DNA of 14,020 nt from CAZXYF01 sp964644705 (GTDB lineage: Bacteria; Planctomycetota; Brocadiia; SM23-32). The DNA is taken from contig CAZXYF010000073.1 in the NCBI GenBank assembly GCA_964644705.1, forward strand, positions 1 to 14,020, given 5' to 3'. The position numbers and the translations under genes are program-made. Below, in pieces: positions 13,987 through 14,020 of this stretch. Numbering within the stretch: the first letter of the stretch is position 1; each line of letters opens with the position of its first letter. Under the pieces are notes generated by a model. That model ran no database searches, had not been told where the DNA came from, and worked only from the letters and a program-made list of their open reading frames with translations.

Positions 13987-14020
13987 CACAACCGTGCACT
14001 AAAACGAAATAAATCCTCCG

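Overview
The window looks like a chromosomal accessory region of a Gram-negative bacterium. The evidence is a TonB-dependent outer-membrane receptor, a lipobox protein and a periplasmic-type binding protein. GC is moderate to high by eye. The genes around the centre (FmdE-family proteins, nickel/peptide-type ABC transporter) fit an anaerobe or facultative anaerobe. The intergenic repeats remind me of dispersed repeats in the Planctomycetes-Verrucomicrobia-Lentisphaerae-Kiritimatiellae group, but that is memory only and the taxon is not established.

Layout. 1-365: no convincing gene, but a good promoter candidate for the next gene. 366-1343: a solitary beta-class DNA methyltransferase, with a tiny ORF joined to it by an ATGA overlap. 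1517-1995: noncoding, with a promoter candidate and a hairpin-bearing leader. 1996-11113: one compact, rightward, seven-gene operon. Its order is TonB-dependent receptor, cytoplasmic FmdE-type protein with zinc ribbon, FmdE-type lipoprotein, family-5 substrate-binding protein, two DppB/DppC-type permeases and a fused DppD-DppF ATPase. Gaps are 31 bp or less and the last genes overlap. 11168-11263: a leftward remnant of a response-regulator receiver domain. 11286-11871: a repeat-rich noncoding island. 11923-13179: a leftward Fic-family AMP-transferase gene with its own promoter, flanked by direct repeats. 13564-13944: a small unrecognised protein. The window ends in short hairpins.

How it works together. 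The seven-gene operon reads as a complete two-membrane import route: receptor for the outer membrane, binding protein plus lipoprotein in the periplasm, permease and ATPase for the inner membrane. The unusual part is that two FmdE-domain proteins, one predicted cytoplasmic and one predicted exported and lipid-anchored, are built into it. FmdE-family proteins carry a His/Cys metal-binding site and are known from molybdenum/tungsten formylmethanofuran dehydrogenase operons. The most economical inference is uptake of a metal, metal chelate or metal-cofactor-like molecule that FmdE domains bind on both sides of the inner membrane. The cargo cannot be read from sequence. The repeat island and Fic gene to the right look like a plastic, recombination-prone stretch unrelated to the transporter.
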